DNA of 64,000 bases, taken from Flammeovirgaceae bacterium SG7u.111 (GTDB lineage: Bacteria > Bacteroidota > Bacteroidia > Cytophagales > Flammeovirgaceae). The stretch covers positions 2,309,635 through 2,373,634 of the forward strand of contig CP139021.1 of the NCBI GenBank assembly GCA_034044135.1. Reading direction: 5' to 3'. Shown piece after piece: positions 1 to 13,307 of the stretch (the stretch's first letter is position 1; each line of letters starts with the position of its first letter). Under the pieces are notes generated by a model. That model had not been told where the DNA came from. It searched no databases and saw only the letters and a program-made list of their open reading frames with translations. Position numbers and translations under genes: made by a program.

Positions 1-2442
1 AAGGCAGGTGCCACTAATGTACAGGTGAGTGCAGAATACGGTATTCAGCGAATTCAATCCGAATTCAATAATATGTCAGTGGAAGAATATAATTATATTC
101 ATTCGTTGAGAGGAACTATAAATACCGGAAGGGTTCAAGGTGGAGCAGAAGAAGATATTCACCGAAATAAAAGTTATTTCACTAACAATACAGACATTGG
201 AGAAGTGCTTTTACAGGACAATGCTCCTATCCAAAACTACTCAATTGGTCTTTCAGGTGGTAAAGAAGGACTAACTTATAGTTTTAACCTTAACTATTTT
301 GATCAAGGTGGTGTTTTTTACAACTCTGGTTTTAAAAGATTAAACGTGAGGTCTAACAACGTTTATACGAAAGGGAAAGTGAAGATTACTACTGGGTTGA
401 TGTTCAGGACGGACGAAAGGCAAGTTCCTTACGGAGGTATGATGAACAGGATTTACGAGTATCGCCCATTCCAACCAGAAATCAGTTTGGACGATGATGC
501 TCTCGGGAACGCTTCTGAAATCAGCTTGGACGATCCTACAGACGACTGGAAGCTAGACGAAGCGAGAAGATTGGCAAATGCTGCTCGATTGTTAAAAACG
601 GATGAAACCAGAAGACAAAACAGCTTTACTGGTAATGTTCAATTTGACTACGAGGTGCTTAAAGGTTTGAAATTGACAACAAGGTTTGGAGGAACGGCTA
701 ATAATAGCAAATGGGATAAGATAATCCCTCGCTTTGATATCTTTAATACAGAGGGTGAGTTGATTACCAACCCTAATGCGTATACTTCAAATACTGTTAC
801 GGATATTCTCAATACAAAAATTACTTCTGAGTTTTTCGTGACTTATAACAAAAAGATTGGAAAACACAGAATCAGACTTCTTGGACAAACGTCTTTTGAA
901 AGATCTTCAAACGAGCGCTTTCAATTAGAAATGAGAAACAATCTTCATCCAGCAGTAACTGTTCTTGATAACTACGAATTGATTTGGGATGTCGGCTCGG
1001 GAGGCCAAGATTATACAAGGGTTTTGTTGGGAAACACAGGACGTTTTCAGTACGATTATGATGGCAAGTATTTGTTGAGTGCTAGTGCTAGGTACGATGG
1101 CTCATCTCAGTTTAGCGATGGAAGAAGGTGGGCTTTGTTTCCATCTGTATCAGTAGGATGGTCTGTATCAGATGAGCCTTTTTGGCAAGGGCTGAAACCT
1201 TCGTTTAACTCTTTCAAACTAAGGGCTAGTTATGGTTCGACAGGTAATGACAGGTTCAGTACTTACAGTAACCAAACGGTAGTTAGTGCAGGTAACGACT
1301 TTGTTTTTGGAAGCAACAATGCTTCGGGTGATGTGAATGGTGCTGGAGTTGAAGAAGTTGCCCTAGGTACTACACAGTTGCAATATGCCAATGTGAACTT
1401 AGGTTGGGAGACCAATGTAGAGCAAAACTTTGGAGTTGACATGGGCTTTTTCAACGATAAGCTGACGGTAGCTGTAGATTTATATAAAAACGAGAAAGAA
1501 GACTTACTATACCAAGTGGTTAATCCTCCATCTACAGGTGTTTCGGGTGGAAATAGAAACACTATTTTTAACGTAGGTAACATGGAAAACAAAGGGGTTG
1601 AGATAGGTGCTAATTACAAGTATTTGGCAGAAAGTGGGTTTAATATGACTATTGGAGCTACTTACACCAACAACACTAACCTCATCACCAAGACTAGTCC
1701 TAACAACCCAATTATTTACTTAGACAATAGCTATATCTCAACTGCAGGTACAAGAGAACAAGTTAGTGTGCTTACTGAGGGCTACGAGGCTGCAGCTTTC
1801 TTCTTGAGAGATCCTATAGGTATCATTAAAACTGAAGAAGAACTAGAAGCTTACAGACGAATAGACCCAAGTGCACAAATGGGAGAACTTCAATATAGAG
1901 ACGTTAATGGAGATTCGACCATAGATGCAAACGATAGGGTATATGCTGGAAGTGGAGTTCCTGACTTTGAAGCAGGCTTAAATATTACGATGGGCTATAA
2001 AAACTTCGATTTCACTATGCAGTGGTATGGCTCTTGGGGTGCAGAAGTGATGAACGGTAGCAAAGCGTATGCCTATCAGTCGGGTACACACAAGGATATT
2101 TATTATTCTTGGACGCAGCATAATACAGAGGCTGATGTTCCTTGGTACGACGGTAATAATACCAGGTCATACAGGGGTGGCTCTGCGTATTTTATGGAGA
2201 AAGGAGATTTTATAAGGTTGAGAAACATTGCGCTGGGCTATACAATACCTAAAAAGATTGCCAACAAAGCAGGGATCAGAAATGTGCGGATCTATGTGCA
2301 GGCTCAGAACCCGATCACCATTACTGACTACACAGGCTTCGACCCTGAAGTAGGTGGCAATGGCTTGAGCACAAGGGGTATTGACCAGGGAAGGTATCCA
2401 ATGTCTTCTCAATATAAAGGTGGTCTTCAATTTCAATTTTAA
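1..2442 (+). CDS. SusC/RagA-family TonB-linked outer-membrane transporter, 5' truncated by window edge
   Basis: The reading frame is open from base 1 to a TAA at 2440-2442, giving the last 813 residues of a SusC-like protein. The signal peptide, any STN domain, the carboxypeptidase-like domain and nearly all of the plug lie before the window. What is visible is the TonB-dependent barrel with strands rich in aromatic residues, e.g. RYDGSSQFSDGRRWALFPSV, the late segment RDVNGDSTIDANDRV typical of SusC C-terminal halves, and a terminal aromatic LQFQF. The family imports oligosaccharides across the outer membrane together with a SusD lid. The susD gene follows after 12 bases, so they are co-transcribed. 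The substrate cannot be read from the sequence; neighbouring enzymes point to a galactose- or fucose-containing glycan. Family assignment is firm. Confidence 0.95.
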   Translation, partial: KAGATNVQVSAEYGIQRIQSEFNNMSVEEYNYIHSLRGTINTGRVQGGAEEDIHRNKSYFTNNTDIGEVLLQDNAPIQNYSIGLSGGKEGLTYSFNLNYFDQGGVFYNSGFKRLNVRSNNVYTKGKVKITTGLMFRTDERQVPYGGMMNRIYEYRPFQPEISLDDDALGNASEISLDDPTDDWKLDEARRLANAARLLKTDETRRQNSFTGNVQFDYEVLKGLKLTTRFGGTANNSKWDKIIPRFDIFNTEGELITNPNAYTSNTVTDILNTKITSEFFVTYNKKIGKHRIRLLGQTSFERSSNERFQLEMRNNLHPAVTVLDNYELIWDVGSGGQDYTRVLLGNTGRFQYDYDGKYLLSASARYDGSSQFSDGRRWALFPSVSVGWSVSDEPFWQGLKPSFNSFKLRASYGSTGNDRFSTYSNQTVVSAGNDFVFGSNNASGDVNGAGVEEVALGTTQLQYANVNLGWETNVEQNFGVDMGFFNDKLTVAVDLYKNEKEDLLYQVVNPPSTGVSGGNRNTIFNVGNMENKGVEIGANYKYLAESGFNMTIGATYTNNTNLITKTSPNNPIIYLDNSYISTAGTREQVSVLTEGYEAAAFFLRDPIGIIKTEEELEAYRRIDPSAQMGELQYRDVNGDSTIDANDRVYAGSGVPDFEAGLNITMGYKNFDFTMQWYGSWGAEVMNGSKAYAYQSGTHKDIYYSWTQHNTEADVPWYDGNNTRSYRGGSAYFMEKGDFIRLRNIALGYTIPKKIANKAGIRNVRIYVQAQNPITITDYTGFDPEVGGNGLSTRGIDQGRYPMSSQYKGGLQFQF

Positions 2443-2454
2443 TTAAGAATCGAA

Positions 2455-4455
2455 ATGAAAATATTACAGATAAACAATATGAAAATGTTGAGAGCAACCA
2501 AACAGTCAATCTCAAGAAGGATACTTCTTCTTATGGTAGCTGCATTTTTCGCTCAATCATGTGTGAATGAATTGGATCAGGTAAACCCAAATGCCTTGAC
2601 AAATGATAGTTTTTGGCAAAATACGGGTGACCTCAATGCAGGTCTAAATGCCGCCTATGCGGTACTTAGGGATGAAAATATCTTAGCCATCACTTGGGAT
2701 TACACAAGGACTGATATTGCTGTCCCATTTTCCTACAGATGGAGAAATATTGGTAACCCTATCTATGATCAGACATTTGATTTGACAACAACTCAAGTTC
2801 AGAACAAATGGAGAGCTTGTTTCAGAGGTATATTCAGGGCAAACCAGGTGATTGATGCTTATTATAATCTAGAGAATACCTTTACTTCAGAAGCTGCCGA
2901 AGAAGCGGGTATCAGAATTTTGGCTCAGGCCAGAACTCTTAGAGGGTACTTTTATTATGTGCTCCACCACTCTTACAATGGAGGTTCTGTGCCATTGTTC
3001 GAGTCTGTGCCTAAAGACATAGAGGAGTTTCAAAAGCCAATGTCACCTGCAGCTGATATCTTGAATTTTTATAGAGAAGATCTTCAGTTTGGCCTCGAAA
3101 ACTTACCTACAACATACAACGATTGGAATTCAGAAGTAGGTGCAGGGAACTTGGGGCGTGTAACTGGAGGGTTTTGTGAGGCTTTGTTGGCAAAGAGTTA
3201 CATAAACGAGAATGACTTCGAAACTGCCGAAACATTGCTATTGAACGTAATCGAAAACTATAATTATGCATTGGCTGACGATTTGGAAGAGTGCTTTACG
3301 GGTATTGCAGAATTTAACTCTGAATCTATCTTTGAAATCAACTTCTCTAGCGATGTAAACCCTCTTGGTAATGACGGGCAAAAGCTATCTCAGAGCGTTA
3401 CGGACATGCTAAGCGATGCCAATATTATTCAGTTTAGCTCTTGGTTGACCTTGAAATACAGGGCAGAAAGACCTGACCCAATGGATGAGAGAAACTATGT
3501 TGATAGAAATATTTACCTAGACAATGGAGATCTTGACAGCGTACAAACTGATGTTCTTAGAATGTACAGCCTTCGTATGCATAACTCAATGTCTTCTGTA
3601 GATGACAGGGATTCAAAAATGTATGGCGTAGAAATGGCCGAATATGGAAGAAGCTTAACAGCCCCGCCTCATGCAAAGCAGTATCCTAATTTCATCAAAA
3701 AATTCACTAGCTGGAATCTTGACAACGGTGGTGCAAGTGAACCTGAGACCCCAGAAGCAGTAAGGAGAAGTGGGATCAATATCCCTGTTATCCGATTGGC
3801 AGAAATCTATCTCTTGTATGCCGAGTGCATGCTCGAAAAAGGAAGCCTATCAGAAGGACTCAGATATATCAACAGAATTAGAAAACGTTCCGGACTTCTA
3901 CTGCTAGGAAGCGAGTCGGATGCTGGTGCAGAATACGCTGGAGTAGCTACCTATGTAAATGATATAGACTTAGATCCTTCAAATGGCGAACAGGCTGTGA
4001 ATGTTACCAACCTAATGGAGCACTTGAGGTTTACAGAAAAGCCTTTGGAACTGTCGCTTGAAGATGACCGAACAATTGACCTGAGGAGATGGGGGCAAAG
4101 AGAGGGAAGAGATATTTGGAAAGAGCAACTTCAACACCTTGCCTCGTTTGAGTATCAGGCATGGCATTTTAAGAACAACACTATGGGTAAGAACCCTAAT
4201 CGTTGGGCATGTTTCATTATGCCGGCAGGAGAGCTTCCTAGTTATGAATCCTTTAATAACTCAAGTATACCGCCTTATGCTTTTAGGCAGCCAAAGGCTA
4301 CTCCAGAGGAGCATTTTGTAGGGCCAAACTTATCTTTGAACAACCCACACTTAGTAGACAACTTATTGGGTTCACAGAACTTTGTAGAGTCGATCCACTC
4401 GTACCTGCCTATACCTCAGGACGAGGTAAACTCTAACTTAAACTGGGATCAATAG
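2455..4455 (+). CDS. SusD/RagB-family surface glycan-binding lipoprotein
   Basis: 666 residues, at the long end for SusD proteins. The N-terminus has a basic region, a hydrophobic core and the lipobox AQSC with Cys36, so it is lipidated and exposed at the outer membrane. Typical SusD features follow: the opening ELDQVNPNALTNDSFWQN, TPR-like helices, and a C-terminal half with PVIRLAEIYLLYAECMLEKG and a late ELSLEDDRTIDLRRWG segment. SusD proteins cap the SusC barrel and hand glycan to it. ATG at 2455 is used; an in-frame ATG at 2479 would give a shorter, equally plausible signal peptide. It lies 12 bases after susC and 31 bases before a PKD lipoprotein gene, forming one operon. Confidence 0.93.
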   Translation: MKILQINNMKMLRATKQSISRRILLLMVAAFFAQSCVNELDQVNPNALTNDSFWQNTGDLNAGLNAAYAVLRDENILAITWDYTRTDIAVPFSYRWRNIGNPIYDQTFDLTTTQVQNKWRACFRGIFRANQVIDAYYNLENTFTSEAAEEAGIRILAQARTLRGYFYYVLHHSYNGGSVPLFESVPKDIEEFQKPMSPAADILNFYREDLQFGLENLPTTYNDWNSEVGAGNLGRVTGGFCEALLAKSYINENDFETAETLLLNVIENYNYALADDLEECFTGIAEFNSESIFEINFSSDVNPLGNDGQKLSQSVTDMLSDANIIQFSSWLTLKYRAERPDPMDERNYVDRNIYLDNGDLDSVQTDVLRMYSLRMHNSMSSVDDRDSKMYGVEMAEYGRSLTAPPHAKQYPNFIKKFTSWNLDNGGASEPETPEAVRRSGINIPVIRLAEIYLLYAECMLEKGSLSEGLRYINRIRKRSGLLLLGSESDAGAEYAGVATYVNDIDLDPSNGEQAVNVTNLMEHLRFTEKPLELSLEDDRTIDLRRWGQREGRDIWKEQLQHLASFEYQAWHFKNNTMGKNPNRWACFIMPAGELPSYESFNNSSIPPYAFRQPKATPEEHFVGPNLSLNNPHLVDNLLGSQNFVESIHSYLPIPQDEVNSNLNWDQ

Positions 4456-4486
4456 GCAAGTAAGGTAAACTAAAGAACATACGATT

Positions 4487-6586
4487 ATGAAAAATATAAA
4501 TAAACATATAAAAATAATTCTAGCATCATTGGCCGCTATCTTGGTCATTGCGGGATGTAACGAGGAAAAGATCGAGCCTAACAAAGAGTTTACGGACTTG
4601 GCTCTTAGTTTTTCCACAGGACGATCTACTGCCAGGGAGTCGGCGGTCAATCAGTTCTACTCATTTATGGATATGTCCGCAGGCGGCACATATAGAGAAT
4701 GGAGGATTCCTCAAGGAGCTTTTTTCTTGAAAGGACCCATCCCAAATAACTTGGAATATCATGATCAGTTCATTGTAAATCCTGGTGATACGATTTCTAC
4801 TGATAGAACCATACACGTAATGTGGACTGAAGGAGATACTATTACTCCAGTAACATACTATGCAGAGTTTGAGGATTCTACCAGTTTCATTTTCCCATCG
4901 TATTGGGATACAGAGATAAATCAGGAAGTGAATGATACCATCAGTACTGTATTTGAAGGAGGCAAGTGGATAGCGGAGTACACGTTTACAATTGACGTTT
5001 ATGATACAGTGGCAGCTACTCCAAAGATCATGTACATGGATCAGACCGAGATTGACTACGAAAATACCGCTTCTATTGAATTGACTTTTGGTGATACGCT
5101 TCTTTTTGAAGACTACAGCGCATTTGTGAACAATAACAATTCAAGGCCTGATAATACCGTATTCCGTTTGCACACCACCGAAGAAAACGAAGATGACAGA
5201 ACGTATGTTCGGATTTTTGAAGACTTCCGAGATGGTGATTATGAGCGTAGAGTGATGGCTCCTTATGTATTTGAGAAACTTGGGGAATATCAGGTTGAAC
5301 TGACCGCTACGAGAGATAGAACAGAACAATTGAGGGCTAATAGCGACACTTATAGCACCCCAATGATTATCAAAGTTGTTCCTAAGACTACGCTATTTGA
5401 AATTGAAGGCGATGTTGTGGAACTAGACGGTGATGTGATCGAAATTACATTGAACGATAAGTTGGCCAATGTTGCAGATAATTTTGCCACAAACTTTACG
5501 GTTGAGATTGATGGTAGTCCTGTAACGGTATCGTCTGTATCGAAAAGCTCTTCAAGTGCCAAAAAGTTGATTGTGACATTGGAAACACCACTTGTTCCTG
5601 AAGATGCCGGCAAATCGGTTACAATCTCGTACGACGGAGCAAACGCACTTCTTACTTCACTTGACGAACGTCCGTTGCAAGCGTTTACAGATGTTGCCAT
5701 AGATGTATATGTTCCGCCTGTTGTAGCTTCATTTACAATGGACATGACTGAGATTGACCAAGGGCAAACAATCACGTTTACAAATACATCTGAAGAAGAC
5801 CCTGATACGTATATGTGGACATTTGAAGGAGGAACTCCTGCTACTTCAACAGATGAAAATCCTACTGTAACCTACGCAGAGCCTGGTTTATACGACGTAA
5901 CCCTTGTGGTAACTAGATCTGGCGATGGCAGCACCGACACGATGGTGATGGAAGATGTAATTCTTGTTAAGTCAAACAATTTGATTTTCAATGCTGGTAC
6001 GGCATCCGATTTTGAAAGTGGGAGTGGCTGGTCCATTATTGAAGGAATAGATGCAGCAAATGTAGCCTATACAACTGCTGCTGGTGCAGGAGAAAGCATT
6101 GTTAGCTTGACAGTTCCTATGGGTGGCGATTTGAGTGGCGGTGGAGTACTTAGCTCCAACAAAATCAGCTCAATTCCTGCTGGAGATTATGTTTTCAAAA
6201 CACGTTTCCGCAGTAACGGTGGTGGCTCAGAAGCTGCAGGAGGGGCACTTGAAATTAGGGCTTATATCCAAGACCATGCTACATTTACTCCAGGCCCTGG
6301 AAACGACGCAAATACTGCTCGCCAAATTATGGGTGTATTCAAGTTAGGAGGAATCAGCACAGCTGCAACCACTGATATCTGGAACAGTGCTGTTTTGACC
6401 GATTCCGATACTGATGATAACTGGGCTGACAGCGATGAATGGGTTGAAGTTGAGGTGGAGTTTACCGTACCAACCGAGCTGACAGATCATGCAGTGAAAT
6501 TCCAAGTAAGAGTTGGTGCGGCACACGCCGCTACCGAGGATGCTGTAATTGAGCTCGATTACTTTGAACTTGTTCCAGCTAAGTAA
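4487..6586 (+). CDS. PKD-domain lipoprotein, probable surface glycan-binding protein (SusE/F position)
   Basis: 699 residues with a lipoprotein signal (VIAGC, Cys24). The first 300 residues resemble no domain I recognise and contain beta-rich repeats. An Ig-like bacterial segment (about 305-405) is followed by a clear PKD domain at about 409-492 with the hallmark TYMWTFEGGTPATSTDENPT and YAEPGLYDVTLVV. A C-terminal beta-sandwich (about 500-699) starts near residue 503 and looks like a carbohydrate-binding module; it ends in DYFELVPAK. Its place directly after susCD is where the variable surface glycan-binding proteins of PULs sit, so I infer it binds the same polysaccharide at the cell surface. 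No catalytic motif was seen. The ligand is unknown. Confidence 0.8.
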   Translation: MKNINKHIKIILASLAAILVIAGCNEEKIEPNKEFTDLALSFSTGRSTARESAVNQFYSFMDMSAGGTYREWRIPQGAFFLKGPIPNNLEYHDQFIVNPGDTISTDRTIHVMWTEGDTITPVTYYAEFEDSTSFIFPSYWDTEINQEVNDTISTVFEGGKWIAEYTFTIDVYDTVAATPKIMYMDQTEIDYENTASIELTFGDTLLFEDYSAFVNNNNSRPDNTVFRLHTTEENEDDRTYVRIFEDFRDGDYERRVMAPYVFEKLGEYQVELTATRDRTEQLRANSDTYSTPMIIKVVPKTTLFEIEGDVVELDGDVIEITLNDKLANVADNFATNFTVEIDGSPVTVSSVSKSSSSAKKLIVTLETPLVPEDAGKSVTISYDGANALLTSLDERPLQAFTDVAIDVYVPPVVASFTMDMTEIDQGQTITFTNTSEEDPDTYMWTFEGGTPATSTDENPTVTYAEPGLYDVTLVVTRSGDGSTDTMVMEDVILVKSNNLIFNAGTASDFESGSGWSIIEGIDAANVAYTTAAGAGESIVSLTVPMGGDLSGGGVLSSNKISSIPAGDYVFKTRFRSNGGGSEAAGGALEIRAYIQDHATFTPGPGNDANTARQIMGVFKLGGISTAATTDIWNSAVLTDSDTDDNWADSDEWVEVEVEFTVPTELTDHAVKFQVRVGAAHAATEDAVIELDYFELVPAK

Positions 6587-6639
6587 CCTAGATAAAGATT
6601 TAAATTTTCTTTTTTCATTTTATTTGTTTTAGGCTTCAG

Positions 6640-6689
6640 AAAGCGATCGAATGCTGCTCCCTCAATAAGGGGCAGCGAGATCGCTTTTT
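6640..6689 (+). terminator. Intrinsic terminator after the SusC-SusD-PKD operon
   Basis: A 9-bp outer stem (6640-6648 with 6679-6687) and an inner GCTGC/CAGC-based stem form a long hairpin followed by TTTTT. It lies 54 bases after the PKD gene and separates it from the GH2 gene. Confidence 0.85.
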
Positions 6690-10377
<3,688 letters not shown>

Positions 10378-10398
10378 GCTTCTATAAAATACATGATT

Positions 10399-10446
10399 AA
10401 AAGCAACTTGTGCAAGTTTTTACCGCTAGCACAAGTTGCTTTTTTT
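10399..10446. terminator. Bidirectional terminator between convergent GH2 and GH106 genes
   Basis: Near-perfect inverted repeat AAAAGCAACTTGTGC (10399-10413) against GCACAAGTTGCTTTT (10429-10443), flanked by A-run and T-run. It can stop the + strand GH2 transcript and the - strand GH31-GH106 transcript. Confidence 0.9.
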
Positions 10447-10458
10447 ATAACTTCTCTT

Positions 10459-13272
10459 TTAGTTTCCCTGGTTGCTGGAAGTCCTTACCGGGGTGATGGT
10501 AACGGGACCAAGTAACCCTGAAGGTTGCCATTCCCAGTCAGATGCATTAAAGGGCTTATAGTTCAAGTCTACAAAATTTATTTCATGGTACTTGCGCCAT
10601 TCTATCCCTTTCTTGTCCAAATCAATAATGCGGTTTGCCATCAGGTTAGCCACTTCAATTTTTAAGGTATTGCTTCCTTGCTTCAAATACGTGCCAATTT
10701 TAGCTTCAAACGGAACGTGCCAAAGGATTCCCACTTCCTTGTCATTTACCCAAACTCTAGCACTTTCTCTTACATCGCCCAAGTTCAACATGTATTCATC
10801 TTGGTTTTTATCAGCAAGTTCGAAAGTGGTGGTGTAAACGGCTTTTCCTGAAAAGCTCGATGCTATTTCATCGCCAAGGTCAGTCCATGAAGAAAGTTCG
10901 GTAAGCGTTTTAGGCTCGGGTAGGGTAGGGCCACCTTCTGTAAATTCGACCTTCCATTCATTGGAAAGGGTAAGGGCTTTCTCAGTATTATCTTCATATG
11001 CCCAGTTTTTAACCTCTTTTACCTTTTGGTTTACTGCTTGTAAAATCAGGCTGGCACCGGGCTCCATTTGTACATGAGTCAAGGTTTTCCCTTCTTTTAT
11101 AGAGGTGGAAGATAGACCTATTTCTGAGGTTTGAGGGTCGAAAATAACCACGTCTTTGCTTTGGGCATTTAGCGGAATCCAAGCATCTATAGAGGATGCC
11201 GTATGGTTCACCACATAGTATAGCTTATCCCCTTCATAAGATTTTCGGATAAACTGTAGGCCAATATCGGTCAAGGCTTCTCTCTCTATGTTTAAATCTT
11301 CCAAGGTCTGCTGCATTTTAACAGAAAGCAATACTTGTCCTTTTCCCATTGGCATTTTCCGAATACCCTCAGTTTCTGTGGTAAATGCTAATTTGTCGAG
11401 AATGCTTTTTAGCTCCGCCCTTCTTTCAGCTAATTGGTTAAAGCCCGGAACGTCTTTAGGAAGTTCTTGAAAAATAACCGTTGCTCCATTTTCCGCCAAG
11501 GCTAATGCTTGCTTCAGCGTAACCAAAGGCATGAGTTCGCAAGCTGGCAAGATGAGTGTTTTGTAATGTTGCCCTTCAGCAGTAGCTATTTCCCCATTTT
11601 TCACCGTAGCATTTTTTAGCAGTTGGTCGGAAATGAAATCCATCGAATAGCCTTTTGAGTATAAGTCTTCCGACATCTTGTAAAATTGAGTTGGGTGCAT
11701 CCATTCGTCAATATGGTGAATGCTCAATTGCTCCAACAGTTTTTCAGAATGTTGCCATACATCGTACACAGGCCAGTAAACTAAGAGTTCGTTATCAGGC
11801 TTGCTGCTTTGTAAGAACGATTGGCAACGGGCTATGTACTCGTGCAAACCTTGGCTATGGTCCCAAAAACTATTGGACGGAGCCATGTTTACGGAAGCAT
11901 AAAAAAGCCAACCGGGCCAGGCTGCTTCTTTGGGCGAATAAGTAGTTCCATGATAAAATACATGGTTCACTCCTCCTAAAAATAGTTGCTCCACCGCAGG
12001 CTTGCATTGCGACAGCGGAACTTTGAAATGCTCGCCTTGCCAAGTGTAAGTTTCCGAAGCGACCAAAGGCTTCCCCGTCACATTTGCAGCCGAAGAGGCA
12101 AACTTCATCATGAACATGTCAGGCTCAATGTTTCTTCTGTCTACGGTATAGTTTGGTAAATTGGGGATTGGGAAAAAAGCAGAGCCAAACGTTTCTGTTT
12201 CGGGGATGTCAACGGCTGCATACAAATCTAACAGGTTTCCTGGTGAGCCATGTGCTTGGTTTCGGGCGATTGCCCCTTGTTCGTGTATCCATTTTGCCCA
12301 TGGCTCGGAGAAGTTTTCGAGCAACATATCCGACATGGTTTCCCGGTAGTCAGACTTAATTCGGGCAATGGTATCGTTCTTTTCGGTGCTGATCAAAAGA
12401 GGGAGAAATTGACGTAAATCGTAGCCTCTTCTGGTTTGGAATTCTTCAAAAAACCTCGGAGAAAAATCTGCTCCATAGACCTCGTAGCTGTCATTAAAAA
12501 AGGAACGAACTCCTGTAGGTTTGTGGTCAAATGCCTTGTTGAATCTGGCTAAATAGGTATTTAATGCTTCTGCCGACATGTGGTCCATTGTATACCCTTC
12601 TCCGCCTGGAGCTGCTCTTTTTACTTTTTGGCGGGTTTTGCCCAAAAAAGCTGCATAAAGTGTCCATTTTCCGCTTTCGGGCGACCAAATTAAGGTGCCG
12701 TCTGCCTGTGTTTTATCGGTAATATTTACAGTTTCTCCTGTTTCAGAGTAGGCCATAAGTGCTAAAAGACCTACGCCCAACTCCTTTTGTTTGGGCTCAT
12801 CTACTGTTATTTTTTCTGATAGCTTCTGTCCGGCAGAAAGCTGGTATTGTTGCACAATGAGTTTGCTTGCCGCTTCCTGCGGACTGATTTGCGGTCCACC
12901 AAACGGCCAACCTGTTCCCACGGTCATATCTACCCCCATGTCCAGCTCCTTTGCTTTTCTTACAGAAAACTCAAGTTGGGCCATCCATTCAGGAGAAAGA
13001 AAGTCGATGTACTTTTCTTCAAAACCAACCGCTCCATATATTGGGGCAATTTCTACCCCGCCTATGCCCACTTTTGCGTAGCTTTCAAGTAACTGTGATG
13101 TATTGACGCTATCCACTGCGCTACCCATCCACCACCAGCGTGCCCAAGGCTTCATTTCATTCGTTATTTCAGGCCAGTCTGTAACAGTTGGTTGCTCAGG
13201 TGCTTGTGGATTGCAGCTCGCTAGCAAGAACCAAATCATGATCCATTGTAGGTGGATTGTTTTCTTTTTCAT
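10459..13272 (-). CDS. GH106-type alpha-L-rhamnosidase lipoprotein
   Basis: 937 residues. The signal peptide ends in LLASC (Cys20), so this is a lipoprotein. The body matches the GH106 pattern: an early PWARWWWMGSAVD and GVEIAPIYG segment, GVDMTVGTGWPFGGP, a central SETYTWQGEHF with a candidate catalytic Glu407, then GGVNHVFYHGTTYSP. A C-terminal beta-sandwich near 810-890 contains VRESARVWVNDKEVG. GH106 enzymes remove terminal alpha-L-rhamnose; the fold assignment is stronger than the substrate, because distant members of this group act on other deoxysugars. It is the last gene of the minus-strand PUL, 35 bases after the GH31 gene, and ends at a strong terminator. Confidence 0.82.
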   Translation of the reverse strand: MKKKTIHLQWIMIWFLLASCNPQAPEQPTVTDWPEITNEMKPWARWWWMGSAVDSVNTSQLLESYAKVGIGGVEIAPIYGAVGFEEKYIDFLSPEWMAQLEFSVRKAKELDMGVDMTVGTGWPFGGPQISPQEAASKLIVQQYQLSAGQKLSEKITVDEPKQKELGVGLLALMAYSETGETVNITDKTQADGTLIWSPESGKWTLYAAFLGKTRQKVKRAAPGGEGYTMDHMSAEALNTYLARFNKAFDHKPTGVRSFFNDSYEVYGADFSPRFFEEFQTRRGYDLRQFLPLLISTEKNDTIARIKSDYRETMSDMLLENFSEPWAKWIHEQGAIARNQAHGSPGNLLDLYAAVDIPETETFGSAFFPIPNLPNYTVDRRNIEPDMFMMKFASSAANVTGKPLVASETYTWQGEHFKVPLSQCKPAVEQLFLGGVNHVFYHGTTYSPKEAAWPGWLFYASVNMAPSNSFWDHSQGLHEYIARCQSFLQSSKPDNELLVYWPVYDVWQHSEKLLEQLSIHHIDEWMHPTQFYKMSEDLYSKGYSMDFISDQLLKNATVKNGEIATAEGQHYKTLILPACELMPLVTLKQALALAENGATVIFQELPKDVPGFNQLAERRAELKSILDKLAFTTETEGIRKMPMGKGQVLLSVKMQQTLEDLNIEREALTDIGLQFIRKSYEGDKLYYVVNHTASSIDAWIPLNAQSKDVVIFDPQTSEIGLSSTSIKEGKTLTHVQMEPGASLILQAVNQKVKEVKNWAYEDNTEKALTLSNEWKVEFTEGGPTLPEPKTLTELSSWTDLGDEIASSFSGKAVYTTTFELADKNQDEYMLNLGDVRESARVWVNDKEVGILWHVPFEAKIGTYLKQGSNTLKIEVANLMANRIIDLDKKGIEWRKYHEINFVDLNYKPFNASDWEWQPSGLLGPVTITPVRTSSNQGN

Positions 13273-13307
13273 ATTTATAAGTTTTATCTCTATCGAATGG
13301 GCTGAGG

